Counted from the first letter of the stretch, positions 34,499-42,804 are shown. The stretch is 64,000 nucleotides of DNA from Bacillus sp. FSL H8-0547 (GCA_038002745.1 JBBODD010000001.1:186001-250000), one strand, 5' to 3'. Translations and numbers: made by a program. The notes: generated by a model not told the origin, from the sequence alone.

Positions 34499-35365
34499 TC
34501 AGACAAGAACGTGATGGGGTTTAAGCCAGTCCGTCAGCTGCTCAAACTGATTTTCGGCATCCCTAATTCCCTGATTGTAAAGTCTTTCGAGCTTGACAGG
34601 GTTACGCTCGATTCTGTCCACTTCAAGTTTTTGGGATGGCCGGATGACAAATACGTTCCCCTTTTGCTCTTGTTCTTCAATATAGTCAAGGGTGCTGTTG
34701 TATTGCTTGTAGCGTGCCAGCATAGCATCTGCAAGGAGCGGGTACTGTTTAAACGTCCTTCTGACCATCCACTCCATGCTGCTTTTTTTCTTCCGGTAAT
34801 CTGCATTTCTCGTAAGGATAACAACATTCCTCACATTTCCGTCCTCTTCAGACTTTTTAACCGGAATGGAGTCGGCAATTCCTCCGTCAAGCAGCTTTCT
34901 TCCTTTGTACTCAATCATGGGAGCTATAAACGGAAGAGAGCTGGATGCCCGCAGCAGCGTCAGAATATCCATTTCGACGTCATTTTTCTCATAGTAGACA
35001 GCTTCTCCTGTGACACAATCAGTCGTTCCCACTTTAAATGTCTGATCACTTTTTAAAAAAGCATCGTAATGAAAAGGAACGAGTTTATTTGGAATTTCAT
35101 CGAATATAAAATCCATCCCAAACAGCTGCTTATGTCTGATATAATTTCCAAGGGACAGATACTGAGGGTGGCTGACGTATTCGATGTTTACGGTTTTGTT
35201 TCTTCCTTTTTGCCTCGAAACGTAAGAAGCCCCCATGCATGCTCCTGCCGAGACTCCAATAACATAAGGAAAATATAATTCTTTTTCCATAAAATATTCA
35301 AGCACGCCAGCGGTATAGACGCCGCGCATGCCTCCTCCTTCTAGGACAAGTCCTGATGAGACCAA
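34499..35365 (-). CDS. Patatin-like phospholipase (YjjU type)
   Basis: The 288-residue protein has the oxyanion loop LEGGGMRGVYTAG, the nucleophile elbow GVSAG (Ser) and the catalytic Asp in LLDGGIADSIP. These form the Ser-Asp dyad of bacterial patatins, which hydrolyse acyl lipids. TTG start with AGAGGCGG 6 bases upstream. It is upstream of the SDR gene by 73 bases and could share a transcript. Confidence 0.87.
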   Translation of the reverse strand: MVSSGLVLEGGGMRGVYTAGVLEYFMEKELYFPYVIGVSAGACMGASYVSRQKGRNKTVNIEYVSHPQYLSLGNYIRHKQLFGMDFIFDEIPNKLVPFHYDAFLKSDQTFKVGTTDCVTGEAVYYEKNDVEMDILTLLRASSSLPFIAPMIEYKGRKLLDGGIADSIPVKKSEEDGNVRNVVILTRNADYRKKKSSMEWMVRRTFKQYPLLADAMLARYKQYNSTLDYIEEQEQKGNVFVIRPSQKLEVDRIERNPVKLERLYNQGIRDAENQFEQLTDWLKPHHVLV

Positions 35366-35550
35366 AATGATCCGCCTCTTTCTCTGCTAATTTTATCCTA
35401 CTATAACATGTTCCAGACACGTTATTCATCCATTCTGCCTGCCTGTTTTTTCAAAATTCTTGCACAATTTTGTCTGAAAGCCTTTACTTACCTGTAAAAA
35501 TAATGTTAAATAGTCCTAATGGGGGATCTGTATAGAGAAGGAGAGAGGAA

Positions 35551-35739
35551 ATGAAAATCGCTAAAGTAGGCAATGTGATTGAATTCAGAGACGGTTTACG
35601 CGGAATCGTAGAGAAAGTTAATGAAAATTCAGTGATTGTAGACTTGACGTATATGGAGAATTTCCGTGATTTGGATCTTGAAAGACGTACGGTCGTCAAT
35701 CATAAAAATTATAAAATCGTGAAAGAACAGCTTCACTAA
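35551..35739 (+). CDS. ykvS: DUF2187 family protein YkvS
   Basis: The 62-residue protein (KVGNVIEFRDGLRGIVEKV, then VVNHKNYKIVKEQ) matches B. subtilis YkvS as I recall it. AAGGAGAGAGG precedes the ATG. The small KOW-like beta fold is suggested by the pattern of the family. Function is not known to me. It lies just upstream of two repeat elements. Confidence 0.82.
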   Translation: MKIAKVGNVIEFRDGLRGIVEKVNENSVIVDLTYMENFRDLDLERRTVVNHKNYKIVKEQLH

Positions 35740-35741
35740 GG

Positions 35742-35857
35742 AAAAGCGGAAGCGCCTTGCTCAGCTCCGAAGGACAGAAAAGGATCGGCGTAAAAAGCCG
35801 GATTTGCTTTTTACGCCGATCCTTTTCTGGCCGAGGAGTTAGGCGCTGGAGCTGGAC
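35742..35857. repeat. Interspersed palindromic repeat, copy D (divergent core)
   Basis: Outer ends AAAAGCGGAAGCGCC and GGCGCTGGAGCTGGAC match the other copies, but the inner sequence is different: arms AGAAAAGGATCGGCGTAAAA and TTTTACGCCGATCCTTTTCT. They still pair perfectly over more than 20 bases, so the fold is kept while the sequence has changed. Confidence 0.85.
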
Positions 35858-35894
35858 ATCAGGACAAAAATGGTATTCTTTCTTATCTTAGAAC

Positions 35895-36013
35895 AAAAGC
35901 GGAAGCGCCAAGGCCCGCTCCGATAGGCAGATAAGAATCCGTCAAAAAAGTCCGGGTTTGAATTTTTTGACGGATTTGTTCTGACAGAGGATCTAGGTGC
36001 TGTAGCTGGACGA
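35895..36013. repeat. Interspersed palindromic repeat, copy E
   Basis: It opens AAAAGCGGAAGCGCC and ends GGTGCTGTAGCTGGAC, with inner arms AATCCGTCAAAAAA and TTTTTTGACGGATT pairing perfectly. It lies 37 bases after copy D, in the same orientation. Confidence 0.85.
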
Positions 36014-36156
36014 GGATAAATTTGTGTTATCATTTCCTTAACATAAAAGATCAGCCTGGAAGAGTTTAATCTTTCAGGCTGTTTTTTACGTTGGAGCTCA
36101 TGAGGAACCGCTTTTTAACCAATACTAGTCTGTAACGACTAAATGAGGTGACCGCC

Positions 36157-36675
36157 ATGGATTTCCGTTTGCTGACAGTGGAAGACACTGAACAATACAG
36201 ACGTTTGCGTCTGCAGGCACTGGAGGAGCTGCCCTTTCATTTTGCCTCTGCCTATGAACTTGAAAAGAAAAAATCAATTGAAGAGTTAATGGAGGAAATC
36301 ATGCCATCCGCCTCTCAGTTCATTGCCGGAGCGTTTACAGGCAGGGAGCTGAGAGGCATAACCGCGTTCAAGCAGGAGCCTCTTCACAAAATGAAACACA
36401 GAGGACAGATCCTGAGCATGTACATATCCCCTCCTGCCAGAGGAAACGGCGCGGGAAAAAGCCTGCTTACGTATCTTTTGGACCGGATCAGAGAAAATCC
36501 TGCTATCGAAAAAGCAGACCTTGCAGTGGGAGCTGAAAACAAAGGGGCCATCGCCTTGTACCGGTCTCTCGGTTTTGTCCAGTACGGAGAGTATGCGAAT
36601 GCTTTAAAAGTAGATGGAGAATACGTAGATGAGCTTTATATGACACTCGCGTTAAAAACAGAAAAAACCCGCTGA
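36157..36675 (+). CDS. GNAT family N-acetyltransferase
   Basis: The 172-residue protein has the acetyl-CoA binding motif ISPPARGNGAGKSLLTYL and the later VGAENKGAIALYRSLGFVQYG, both typical of GNAT enzymes. The substrate is unknown. ATG 36157 has GAGGTG 6 bases upstream; an in-frame GTG overlaps that site and is rejected. Confidence 0.87.
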   Translation: MDFRLLTVEDTEQYRRLRLQALEELPFHFASAYELEKKKSIEELMEEIMPSASQFIAGAFTGRELRGITAFKQEPLHKMKHRGQILSMYISPPARGNGAGKSLLTYLLDRIRENPAIEKADLAVGAENKGAIALYRSLGFVQYGEYANALKVDGEYVDELYMTLALKTEKTR

Positions 36676-36693
36676 AAGCAGCGGATTTTTTTA
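36662..36693. terminator. Bidirectional terminator
   Basis: AAAAACCCGCTG / CAGCGGATTTTT lies between the converging acetyltransferase and 3D-domain genes, with A and T runs on both sides. Confidence 0.8.
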
Positions 36694-36703
36694 TGTAAAA
36701 TTA

Positions 36704-37501
36704 TTATTGATATACTCTAATTTTCACTGTTTTTCTTCCCCAGTTAACAGCACTGCTCTGACTGGCGATGAATACATCGATTTTATTTCCGTCAATCGCG
36801 CCTCCGATATCAGCGGCGATTGCTTTTCCGTAGCCTTCAACTTCGACTGTCGAGCCGATAGGTATCACATTAGGGTCAACTGCGATTACTTTAGCCTCCG
36901 GATATTTGTTCAGGTCCACGCCCATCTTAGTGACGCCTGAGCAGCCTTCACACGATGCAGTATATGCTGTACTTGTAACTGAGAGTTCCTTTACTGTTCC
37001 GGAAACACCGCTTGATCTCTGTTTCAGTTTTGCAAAAGTTTGCATTCCTGCGATTCCATCGCTTGCAAGTCCGTATTTCTGCTGGAAGCTTGCCACTGCA
37101 TTTTTGGTTCCGTTTCCATACATGCCGTCAACGATACCGGAGTATAATCCCCATTCTTTCAATAACAGCTGAAGATCTGTAACCGGTTTTCCCATATCGC
37201 CGTATCGGAGCACCTTTATTTTCTGCAGCGTTTGCGGACCGGCAATTCCGTCCACTTTGATTCTGCTTTTCTCCTGAAAATCTTTTACCGCTTCTCTAGT
37301 AATCGGGCCATAGTAGCCTGTTTCCTCAAAGTAAGGATAAACACTCTTAGATAAAAGATGCTCCTGAAGCTCTTTCACATCTGAATGGCTCATTCCTTCT
37401 GAAAGGGTTCTGTCACCAAGTGCAGCTTCCCCGCTCAGCGGAAACATAACACTGACGCCAAGTACCGATGCTCCAATTAATCCCATAAGCTTTTTCCTCA
37501 T
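36704..37501 (-). CDS. Secreted peptidoglycan-binding and 3D-domain protein
   Basis: The 265-residue protein has a signal peptide (ending around SGEAALG), two peptidoglycan-binding-1 modules (SHSDVKELQEHLL and KPVTDLQLLLKEWG, each with a GY/GxYG-x-T-x-x-AV-x-x-FQ segment) and a C-terminal 3D domain: TAYTASCEGCSGVTKMGV, PIGSTVEVEGYG and the Asp-rich ADIGGAIDGNKIDVF. Similar proteins are lytic transglycosylase-like cell wall enzymes. Start at ATG 37501 with GAGGAGG upstream. Confidence 0.87.
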   Translation of the reverse strand: MRKKLMGLIGASVLGVSVMFPLSGEAALGDRTLSEGMSHSDVKELQEHLLSKSVYPYFEETGYYGPITREAVKDFQEKSRIKVDGIAGPQTLQKIKVLRYGDMGKPVTDLQLLLKEWGLYSGIVDGMYGNGTKNAVASFQQKYGLASDGIAGMQTFAKLKQRSSGVSGTVKELSVTSTAYTASCEGCSGVTKMGVDLNKYPEAKVIAVDPNVIPIGSTVEVEGYGKAIAADIGGAIDGNKIDVFIASQSSAVNWGRKTVKIRVYQ

Positions 37502-37634
37502 TGTGTTCCTCCTCGAAAAGTGATTATACATAACACTATTCGACAAAAACCTGGAATTGCAGGTGCAATGAGGGAAAAACAAAGCATTTGAACTAGAAAA
37601 ATGGCAATCATTAGTGCCTATTTCGACAAATGTC

Positions 37635-38429
37635 TCATAAATGTCTGAGGTATCGTTCAGGTGCGTTCAGAAAATCTTTTGTCATTTTCACATGCTCCAA
37701 ATCATCGTAGGAAACGCTCGAAACCGGGTACTCATCAAGCGAGTACAGAATGGCCCCGGGGAACGCCATTAAGATCGGGGAATGCGTGGCAATAATAAAC
37801 TGAGACCCCTCCTCCGTCATATCCTTCAGCATACTGATGAAGCTGAGCTGTTTCATAGGAGAAAGCGGCCCTTCAGGCTCATCCAGAAGATAAAAGCCAT
37901 TCGGCCGGAATCTGGACTGAAAAAAAGATAAAAATCTCTCACCGTGGGACCTGTTATCAAGTCCCCTTCCATATAAGGACTGAATTTCCGCCATCGCTTT
38001 TTTGTGAGGTGACGCAGCAAGCTGACGCGCGAGAATGGATTTCCCCCGGTATTCCTCCTCCACTTCTTCAACCCTTTTCTCTGCTTCAGCTCTCATTCTG
38101 GACACATTCCGCGCATATGTCAGAAAATCATCTGCTTTCAGATAGAATCCTTTTTTCGTTTTTGCTCTCCAGGTAATCTTAAGGTGGTTAGTGAATGCTC
38201 TGATTTCAGCATTCATATCCTGTTCCTCCTCAGAAGCAATCCTGATGAGACCCGCGTGCTGGGCAATCGACTCAAGCAGTGTGGATTTGCCTGTGCCGTT
38301 CTCTCCAGCAAGAATGGTGACCGGGGCTTCAAAGGATAATTCAAAAGATTCATTAAAGAGGGGAAGATGGTAAGGATACCCCTCATTTTGATTACCCGCA
38401 GTATAATGTACTCTTTTCAAGTGAACCAT
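37635..38429 (-). CDS. AAA-type ATPase of the ABC/RecF superfamily
   Basis: The 264-residue protein has Walker A GENGTGKSTLLES, an ABC-like signature (NRSHGERFLSFFQ), Walker B FYLLDEPEGPLSP and an ATHSP switch. Between them is a helical insert of about 60 charged residues, shorter than in SMC proteins. No nuclease or membrane domain is attached. A DNA repair or signalling role is possible. ATG 38429 has GGGAGGGG at good distance; an upstream in-frame ATG lies beside a TATAAT box and is less likely. Confidence 0.75.
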   Translation of the reverse strand: MVHLKRVHYTAGNQNEGYPYHLPLFNESFELSFEAPVTILAGENGTGKSTLLESIAQHAGLIRIASEEEQDMNAEIRAFTNHLKITWRAKTKKGFYLKADDFLTYARNVSRMRAEAEKRVEEVEEEYRGKSILARQLAASPHKKAMAEIQSLYGRGLDNRSHGERFLSFFQSRFRPNGFYLLDEPEGPLSPMKQLSFISMLKDMTEEGSQFIIATHSPILMAFPGAILYSLDEYPVSSVSYDDLEHVKMTKDFLNAPERYLRHL

Positions 38430-38540
38430 CTGCAATCCCCTCCCGCTCATGCTTTCTTTCATTATACGATAACGGTTTTCTTATTGTCTAAGAGGGAATG
38501 ATAACGGTATCATTTTTTATATGTAAGGAGGCGGTCCCCC

Positions 38541-39215
38541 ATGTGCGGAAGATACACGCTTTTTGCTGAATATGCAGAACTTGTAGAACGGTTTCAGATT
38601 GGAGCAGCCATAGAGGAAGATCAATATGCCTTAAGCTACAACATTGCCCCCTCGCAGCATGTGGCAGCCGTTATTAACGACGGTAAGCAAAACAGAATGG
38701 GCTACCTGCGGTGGGGCCTTATCCCGCCTTGGGCAAAAGATGAAAAAATCGGCTATAAAACCATCAACGCACGTGCCGAAACACTATCAGAGAAACCAAG
38801 CTTCAGAAATGCCTTTATGAAAAAAAGATGCCTCATCCCTGCAGATTCATTTTATGAATGGAAGCGTACAGAAGGAAACAAACTCCCCATGAGGATAAAG
38901 CTGAAGTCAGGCGCACCATTCGGGATGGCAGGGCTGTGGGAATCCTGGAAGTCACCGGAGGGCAAAGTCATCCACTCTTGCTCTGTGATCACAACAGAGC
39001 CAAACAGGCTCATGAGCACAATCCACGACAGAATGCCCGTGATCCTTAAAGAAGAGGACGAATCTATCTGGCTTAACCCGCTGCATTCTGATCCCGCCTA
39101 TTTAAGCCAGTTTTTGAAGCCCTTTGATGAAAACCAGATGGAGGCTTTTGAAGTCTCTTCTGAAGTGAATTCCGTTAAAAATAATGGTCCGCATCTGATT
39201 CGGGAGATTTGCTGA
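38541..39215 (+). CDS. SOS response-associated peptidase (SRAP/YedK, HMCES family)
   Basis: The 224-residue protein starts MCGRYTLF, so Cys2 becomes N-terminal after Met removal and can crosslink to abasic sites. Other conserved parts are YNIAPSQ, WGLIPPWAKD, TINARAET, RCLIPADSFYEWKR and the His in IHDRMPVIL. It protects abasic sites in single-stranded DNA by a thiazolidine link. Upstream TAAGGAGG is strong. Confidence 0.93.
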   Translation: MCGRYTLFAEYAELVERFQIGAAIEEDQYALSYNIAPSQHVAAVINDGKQNRMGYLRWGLIPPWAKDEKIGYKTINARAETLSEKPSFRNAFMKKRCLIPADSFYEWKRTEGNKLPMRIKLKSGAPFGMAGLWESWKSPEGKVIHSCSVITTEPNRLMSTIHDRMPVILKEEDESIWLNPLHSDPAYLSQFLKPFDENQMEAFEVSSEVNSVKNNGPHLIREIC

Positions 39216-39239
39216 GGGTGCATAATCCTCTAAGAACAG

Positions 39240-39275
39240 CAAAAAACCAGCTCCTGAAACAGGAACTGGTTTTAA
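39240..39275. terminator. Terminator between SRAP gene and 6S-like RNA
   Basis: AAAACCAGCTCCTG / CAGGAACTGGTTTT is a strong stem with A-run on the left and T-run on the right, so it can end transcripts from both strands. Confidence 0.8.
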
Positions 39276-39287
39276 TGGTAAAGACAG

Positions 39288-39470
39288 AAGCCACAATTGC
39301 CGTAAGTCACGTAAGAAAGTTTTAAACCACCACTTCTCAAAGTGGGTGTTTGCAGCAGCCTTCCTGTCTTCCTCTGCAAATGGAGGCATGACATTCCGGG
39401 TGCGATGTAAAACTCCCTATTACAGCTTAAAGGTTAAAACTTAATTATCATTACGCACAATGCAGCTTGT
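39288..39470 (-). ncRNA. ssrS: Probable 6S-type regulatory RNA, about 180 nt
   Basis: Read on the minus strand, the 5' end (AAGCTGCATTG ... CGTAA ... AAGTTTTAACC) and the 3' end (GGTTTAAAACTT ... TTACG ... CAATTGTGGCTT) pair in three consecutive helices with internal loops, giving one long closing stem. Inside it are further hairpins (CCACTT/AAGTGG; TTTGCAG/CTGCAAA). The promoter TTGACC-N17-TAATAT lies immediately upstream and the terminator at 39240-39275 lies downstream. Size and shape fit 6S RNA, which binds RNA polymerase. No ORF with a ribosome site is present. Another structured RNA remains possible. Confidence 0.6.
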
Positions 39471-39476
39471 AGTAGT

Positions 39477-39505
39477 ATATTACATCATGACAGCCGATTG
39501 GTCAA
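39477..39505 (-). promoter_or_regulatory. Sigma-A promoter of the 6S-like RNA
   Basis: On the minus strand TTGACC (39500-39505) is followed after 17 bases by TAATAT (39477-39482), a near-consensus promoter. Transcription would start near 39470. Confidence 0.75.
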
Positions 39506-39625
39506 CCGGCAAGTTTTTTCGGGGCATTGCGCTTATAAAAATGCAAGTCTGCCATGTCGCGTGATGCAAATCCGGGTTATAATAGAAGTGTGCACGTAAT
39601 TCTTCTGCATGGGATGGTGATTCGC

Positions 39626-39757
39626 ATGAAAAACCGTGATAAGCGCCTGAAGCGCAAACGCGACATGATCAAGGATTACATTAAAAGCAGGCTGAAAAAT
39701 TTAAAGCCTAAGGCAAACAAGTCACCCGTTTCAAACCACCAGACAAATAAGCCATAA
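39626..39757 (+). CDS. Small basic protein of unknown function
   Basis: The 43-residue product is very rich in Lys and Arg (MKNRDKRLKRKRDMIKDY at the start). GGATGGTG precedes the ATG, a TATAAT box lies about 37 bases upstream, and a terminator follows at 39771-39797. Nucleic acid binding is plausible from charge only. I do not recognise the family. An alternative ATG at 39614 is in frame. Confidence 0.55.
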   Translation: MKNRDKRLKRKRDMIKDYIKSRLKNLKPKANKSPVSNHQTNKP

Positions 39758-39770
39758 ATCTGCAAGTACC

Positions 39771-39797
39771 CCGCCCGCAAAACGGGCGGATTTTTAT
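39771..39797 (+). terminator. Terminator of the small basic protein gene
   Basis: CCGCCCG / CGGGCGG with a four-base loop and a T-rich tail. Confidence 0.8.
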
Positions 39798-39818
39798 TTA
39801 CCCTATAAAAATGCAAAA

Positions 39819-39850
39819 AAAAACAGCCTCTTGAAAAAGAGGCTGTTTTT
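39819..39850 (-). terminator. Terminator of the cold-shock gene
   Basis: AAACAGCCTCTT / AAGAGGCTGTTT with a long T-run on the minus strand, just after the stop of the cold-shock gene. Confidence 0.85.
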
Positions 39851-39867
39851 ATATGTCAGCTTAACAA

Positions 39868-40068
39868 TTAAGCTTTTTGAACGTTAGTTGCTTGAGGTCC
39901 GCGTTGACCTTGCTCTACGTCAAAAGTAACTGCTTGGCCTTCGTCTAGAGTTTTGAAACCTTCGCCTTGAATAGCTGAGAAATGAACGAATACGTCTTCT
40001 CCGCCTTCGCGCTCGATGAATCCGAAACCTTTTTCTGCGTTAAACCATTTTACTGTACCTTGTTCCAT
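39868..40068 (-). CDS. Cold-shock protein (CspB/CspD type)
   Basis: The 66-residue protein is a complete cold-shock domain: [16 protein letters not shown] (RNP1) and [10 protein letters not shown] (RNP2), ending [11 protein letters not shown]. It binds single-stranded RNA and melts mRNA structure in the cold. AGGAGG precedes the ATG, and a GTATGC/GCATAC hairpin sits in the leader next to it. Which of the csp paralogs it is cannot be decided. Confidence 0.95.
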   Translation of the reverse strand: MEQGTVKWFNAEKGFGFIEREGGEDVFVHFSAIQGEGFKTLDEGQAVTFDVEQGQRGPQATNVQKA

Positions 40069-40083
40069 TGTTGTTGCCTCCTC

Positions 40084-40099
40084 GTATGCTTCAGCATAC
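40084..40099 (-). promoter_or_regulatory. Leader hairpin beside the cold-shock gene ribosome site
   Basis: GTATGC-TTCA-GCATAC (plus-strand reading) forms a compact hairpin directly before the GAGGAGG of the cold-shock gene. Csp mRNA leaders are known to be thermoregulated; a role here is inferred from position. Confidence 0.4.
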
Positions 40100-40240
40100 T
40101 TTGTATTACTATCCTTGCTCTTGTGATAACAAAAGGCGAAAAGTTGTAAACTTTGTCTTTCCTTGCGTACCGAACAAAAATAATTCTTTTAAACCATACC
40201 ATGTATGAAAATAAAAAGCAAATTTTCTCGGTAATTTTTT

Positions 40241-40738
40241 TTATCGGTTATCAATTTTCTCCGGATACATATCGTGGTTCATCATGCGGTGCTCCGCCAT
40301 TTTCTCATACTTTGTCCCTGGTTTCCCATAGTTTGTGTATGGGTCGATGGAAATGCCGCCGCGCGGTGTAAACTTGCCCCAGACTTCAATATAGCGGGGG
40401 TCCATAAGTTCAATCAGATCATTCATGATGATATTCATACAGTCTTCATGGAAATCGCCGTGGTTTCTGAAGCTGAACAAATAAAGCTTTAATGATTTGC
40501 TCTCTACCATTTTCTGATCAGGAATATAACTGATGTAAATCGTTGCGAAATCAGGCTGACCTGTTTTCGGGCAGAGGCTTGTAAATTCCGGGCAGTTGAA
40601 TTTAACGAAGTAATCACGGTTCACATGCTTATTATCAAATGACTCAAGGATCTCAGGGCTGTACTCAAACAAATAGTTTGTCCCCTGATTTCCGAGCAAA
40701 GTTACATCTGTCAGTTCTGAATCTAATCTTCCAGCCAT
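40241..40738 (-). CDS. queF: NADPH-dependent 7-cyano-7-deazaguanine reductase
   Basis: The 165-residue unimodular QueF makes preQ1 from preQ0. The catalytic Cys is in [19 protein letters not shown] and the [13 protein letters not shown] segment holds the conserved residues of the T-fold active site. The ATG at 40738 has AAAGGAC upstream. It is the last gene of the queCDEF operon, 19 bases after queE. Confidence 0.96.
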   Translation of the reverse strand: MAGRLDSELTDVTLLGNQGTNYLFEYSPEILESFDNKHVNRDYFVKFNCPEFTSLCPKTGQPDFATIYISYIPDQKMVESKSLKLYLFSFRNHGDFHEDCMNIIMNDLIELMDPRYIEVWGKFTPRGGISIDPYTNYGKPGTKYEKMAEHRMMNHDMYPEKIDNR

Positions 40739-40757
40739 TTTATACGTCCTTTCTATG

Positions 40758-41486
40758 TTAAACTCCCCTTTTATTTCCCCATACGAGCGTGTGGAGCTGG
40801 GGCAGAATACGGGCGCTGTTAAGCTCTTTTTCTTGCGCTGACCGTTCAATCAGCCATTCATATCTGGACAGCAGATGCCCAATCAGCTTGTCGTCGTTGT
40901 TTTCCTGAACAAGATCGTTGCCTACTTGAATATAGAATGGAAGCTCTGGATACATTATGTGCACTTTTTTAGCGAATTCAAGGTCTGCTTCATCAAAGAC
41001 GACCACTTTAAGACTCGCATGATTAAGTCTGTTTTCCTTTACCAGATAATCGATGATTTCCTTCAGCTTATCGAAATCCGTGCTCATTCCCGAGCTTGGA
41101 GGTTTAGGTGAAATGGTCAAATCATCAATTTCTGAAAACCATGGCTGAAGCCGGCTGCCCTGCGTTTCGATGGCAACCTTTATCTCCTTCTCATGCAGCA
41201 GGTCAACCAGCTCTGATAAGTGAACGAGCAAAGCCGGGTTACCGCCGGAAATCGTAACATGGGAAAAGAGGTCTCCTCCCAGTTCATACAGCTCGTTCCA
41301 GATCTCTTCTGCTGTGAGCTGCCTGATGTCATCCTTAGCTGAACCGTCCCATGTGAAAGCAGAATCACACCAGCTGCAGGAATAATCGCATCCCGCCGTT
41401 CTGACAAACATCGTCTTCTGGCCGATGACCATGCCTTCTCCCTGAATGGTCGGACCGAAGATCTCCAAAACCGGAAACTTCTTCAT
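40758..41486 (-). CDS. queE: 7-carboxy-7-deazaguanine synthase (radical SAM)
   Basis: The 242-residue enzyme has the radical-SAM cluster motif [10 protein letters not shown] (CxxxCxxC), then [10 protein letters not shown], and converts 6-carboxytetrahydropterin to 7-carboxy-7-deazaguanine. The start at ATG 41486 overlaps the queD stop (ATGA). The longer frame to 41558 would run back into queD and is rejected. Confidence 0.95.
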   Translation of the reverse strand: MKKFPVLEIFGPTIQGEGMVIGQKTMFVRTAGCDYSCSWCDSAFTWDGSAKDDIRQLTAEEIWNELYELGGDLFSHVTISGGNPALLVHLSELVDLLHEKEIKVAIETQGSRLQPWFSEIDDLTISPKPPSSGMSTDFDKLKEIIDYLVKENRLNHASLKVVVFDEADLEFAKKVHIMYPELPFYIQVGNDLVQENNDDKLIGHLLSRYEWLIERSAQEKELNSARILPQLHTLVWGNKRGV

Positions 41487-41920
41487 CCTTTTTTCACCAG
41501 CTTTGGCCGATACATGACATAGCTTGTCGGGGTTTCGCGGACAAATACACCGACACATTTCGGTTTGTGGGAAAGACTGTCCAAATGCTGCTGAATCATT
41601 TCGCAGATTGTTCGCGCTACCACTTCTGTCGTAGGGAATTTATTTGGATCTTCATCATTAAAAACGTCATGTTCATTTAAAATCGTATGATCAAACCGGT
41701 CATGCACAAGCTGTTTGATATGGGCAAAATTTATCAAAAATCCCGAGTCATCAAGCTCATCTCCTGCAACCGTCACATTGATGAAGTACGTGTGGCCATG
41801 AAGGCGGCGGCATTTGCCCGCTTCTTCTTTAGGCACATAGTGTGCTGCTGACAGCTGCATATCTTTGTTCAGTTCGAACGTATAGGGATGAAGTGTCTGG
41901 GGATACATTTGCTGGATCAT
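41483..41920 (-). CDS. queD: 6-carboxy-5,6,7,8-tetrahydropterin synthase
   Basis: The 145-residue protein has the QueD/PTPS zinc ligands: the His of LSAAHYV and the two His of LHGHTYF, with the catalytic Cys in GKCRRLHGH. It makes 6-carboxytetrahydropterin from dihydroneopterin triphosphate. The ATG overlaps the queC stop by 4 bases. Confidence 0.95.
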   Translation of the reverse strand: MIQQMYPQTLHPYTFELNKDMQLSAAHYVPKEEAGKCRRLHGHTYFINVTVAGDELDDSGFLINFAHIKQLVHDRFDHTILNEHDVFNDEDPNKFPTTEVVARTICEMIQQHLDSLSHKPKCVGVFVRETPTSYVMYRPKLVKKG

Positions 41921-42582
41921 GAAGCCTCTCCCCCTTTAGCTGAGATATACTCGTCAAGCCCTTTTTTGCGGAGGCGGCAGGCTGGACATTCTCCGCACCC
42001 GTCTGCGATAATACCGTTGTAGCATGTAAGTGTTTTATCCCTTACATATTCAAGGGCTGAAAGCTCATCTGCAAGCTTCCATGTTTCGGCCTTATCAATC
42101 CACATAAGCGGAGTATGAATGACAAACTGATCATCCATGGCAAGATTGATTGTTACATTGCATGACTTTACAAATACATCACGGCAATCGGGATATCCGC
42201 TGAAATCCGTTTCACATACCCCTGTCACAATATGCTTTGCGCCAATTTGTTTGGCAAGCACTGAAGCGAATGTTAAAAAGAGAAGGTTTCTTCCCGGCAC
42301 AAAAGTAGACGGGAGCTCTCCTTCCTTATGTTCAATGGCAATATCATCTCTTGTAAGGGCGTTTGGAGCCAGCTGGTTTAACAGAGACATATCAAGAAGA
42401 TGATGGCGCACATCAAGCTCTTTTGCGATTTGTTCGGCCACATCAATTTCCAGTTTATGACGCTGGTTGTAATTGAAGGTTACGGCCTCGACTTCTTTAA
42501 ACTGCTTCTTCGCCCAGAACAGGCAAGTCGTGCTGTCCTGTCCTCCGCTGAAGACAACAAGCGCTTTTTCATTTTTCATCAT
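41917..42582 (-). CDS. queC: 7-cyano-7-deazaguanine synthase
   Basis: The 221-residue protein has the ATP pyrophosphatase P-loop [15 protein letters not shown] and the zinc site [13 protein letters not shown] near the C-terminus. It makes preQ0 from 7-carboxy-7-deazaguanine and ammonia. ATG 42582 has GAGGAGG 6 bases upstream. It is the first gene after the preQ1-I riboswitch and terminator. Confidence 0.96.
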   Translation of the reverse strand: MMKNEKALVVFSGGQDSTTCLFWAKKQFKEVEAVTFNYNQRHKLEIDVAEQIAKELDVRHHLLDMSLLNQLAPNALTRDDIAIEHKEGELPSTFVPGRNLLFLTFASVLAKQIGAKHIVTGVCETDFSGYPDCRDVFVKSCNVTINLAMDDQFVIHTPLMWIDKAETWKLADELSALEYVRDKTLTCYNGIIADGCGECPACRLRKKGLDEYISAKGGEAS

Positions 42583-42698
42583 ATTCTGCCTCCTCATAAT
42601 AGAAGAGAGCATTCTTTCACAACCCGGATTCCTAAAAATCGGCATAAGAAAAGACACCCTGAGTGTTCAGAAGTGTCCAGCATGTAAGTCCTCAACTA

Positions 42699-42724
42699 AA
42701 AAACAGCAGATTTGGCTGTTTGAT
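42699..42724 (-). terminator. preQ1-controlled terminator
   Basis: AAACAGC / GCTGTTT with a T-run on the minus strand, directly downstream of the preQ1 aptamer. Confidence 0.85.
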
Positions 42725-42759
42725 CTTAGTTTTTTATAGAGGGTTGTGCTAGAACCTCT
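42725..42759 (-). ncRNA. preQ1-I riboswitch of the que operon
   Basis: On the minus strand the aptamer runs AGAGGTTCTAGCACA, then ACCCTCT, then the A-rich tail ATAAAAAACTAA. It is almost identical to the known B. subtilis queC leader aptamer: P1 AGAGG/CCTCT, the ligand-binding C in CUAGC, and the A-rich tail forming the pseudoknot. It precedes a terminator and queC, so high preQ1 stops transcription. Confidence 0.95.
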
Positions 42760-42804
42760 CCCGCACGCACATGCGCGGAATTTATCATTCTTTTTACCGT
42801 TCAT

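Noticed and set aside
16896-36013. Interspersed palindromes as insertion-sequence remnants
   Set aside because: Copies are about 120 bases, contain no coding remnant, and show no target-site duplication that I could see.
37853-38071. Frames inside the AAA ATPase gene
   Set aside because: They are alternate-frame shadows; the ATPase motifs are clear in the main frame.
39102-39389. 95-codon minus-strand frame overlapping the SRAP gene and the 6S-like RNA
   Set aside because: It is antisense to a clear gene and runs through a strong terminator; no ribosome site fits.
40758-41558. Longer queE start with N-terminal cysteines (MCRCIC...)
   Set aside because: The extension lies inside queD and has no ribosome site; the ATGA overlap start fits the family.
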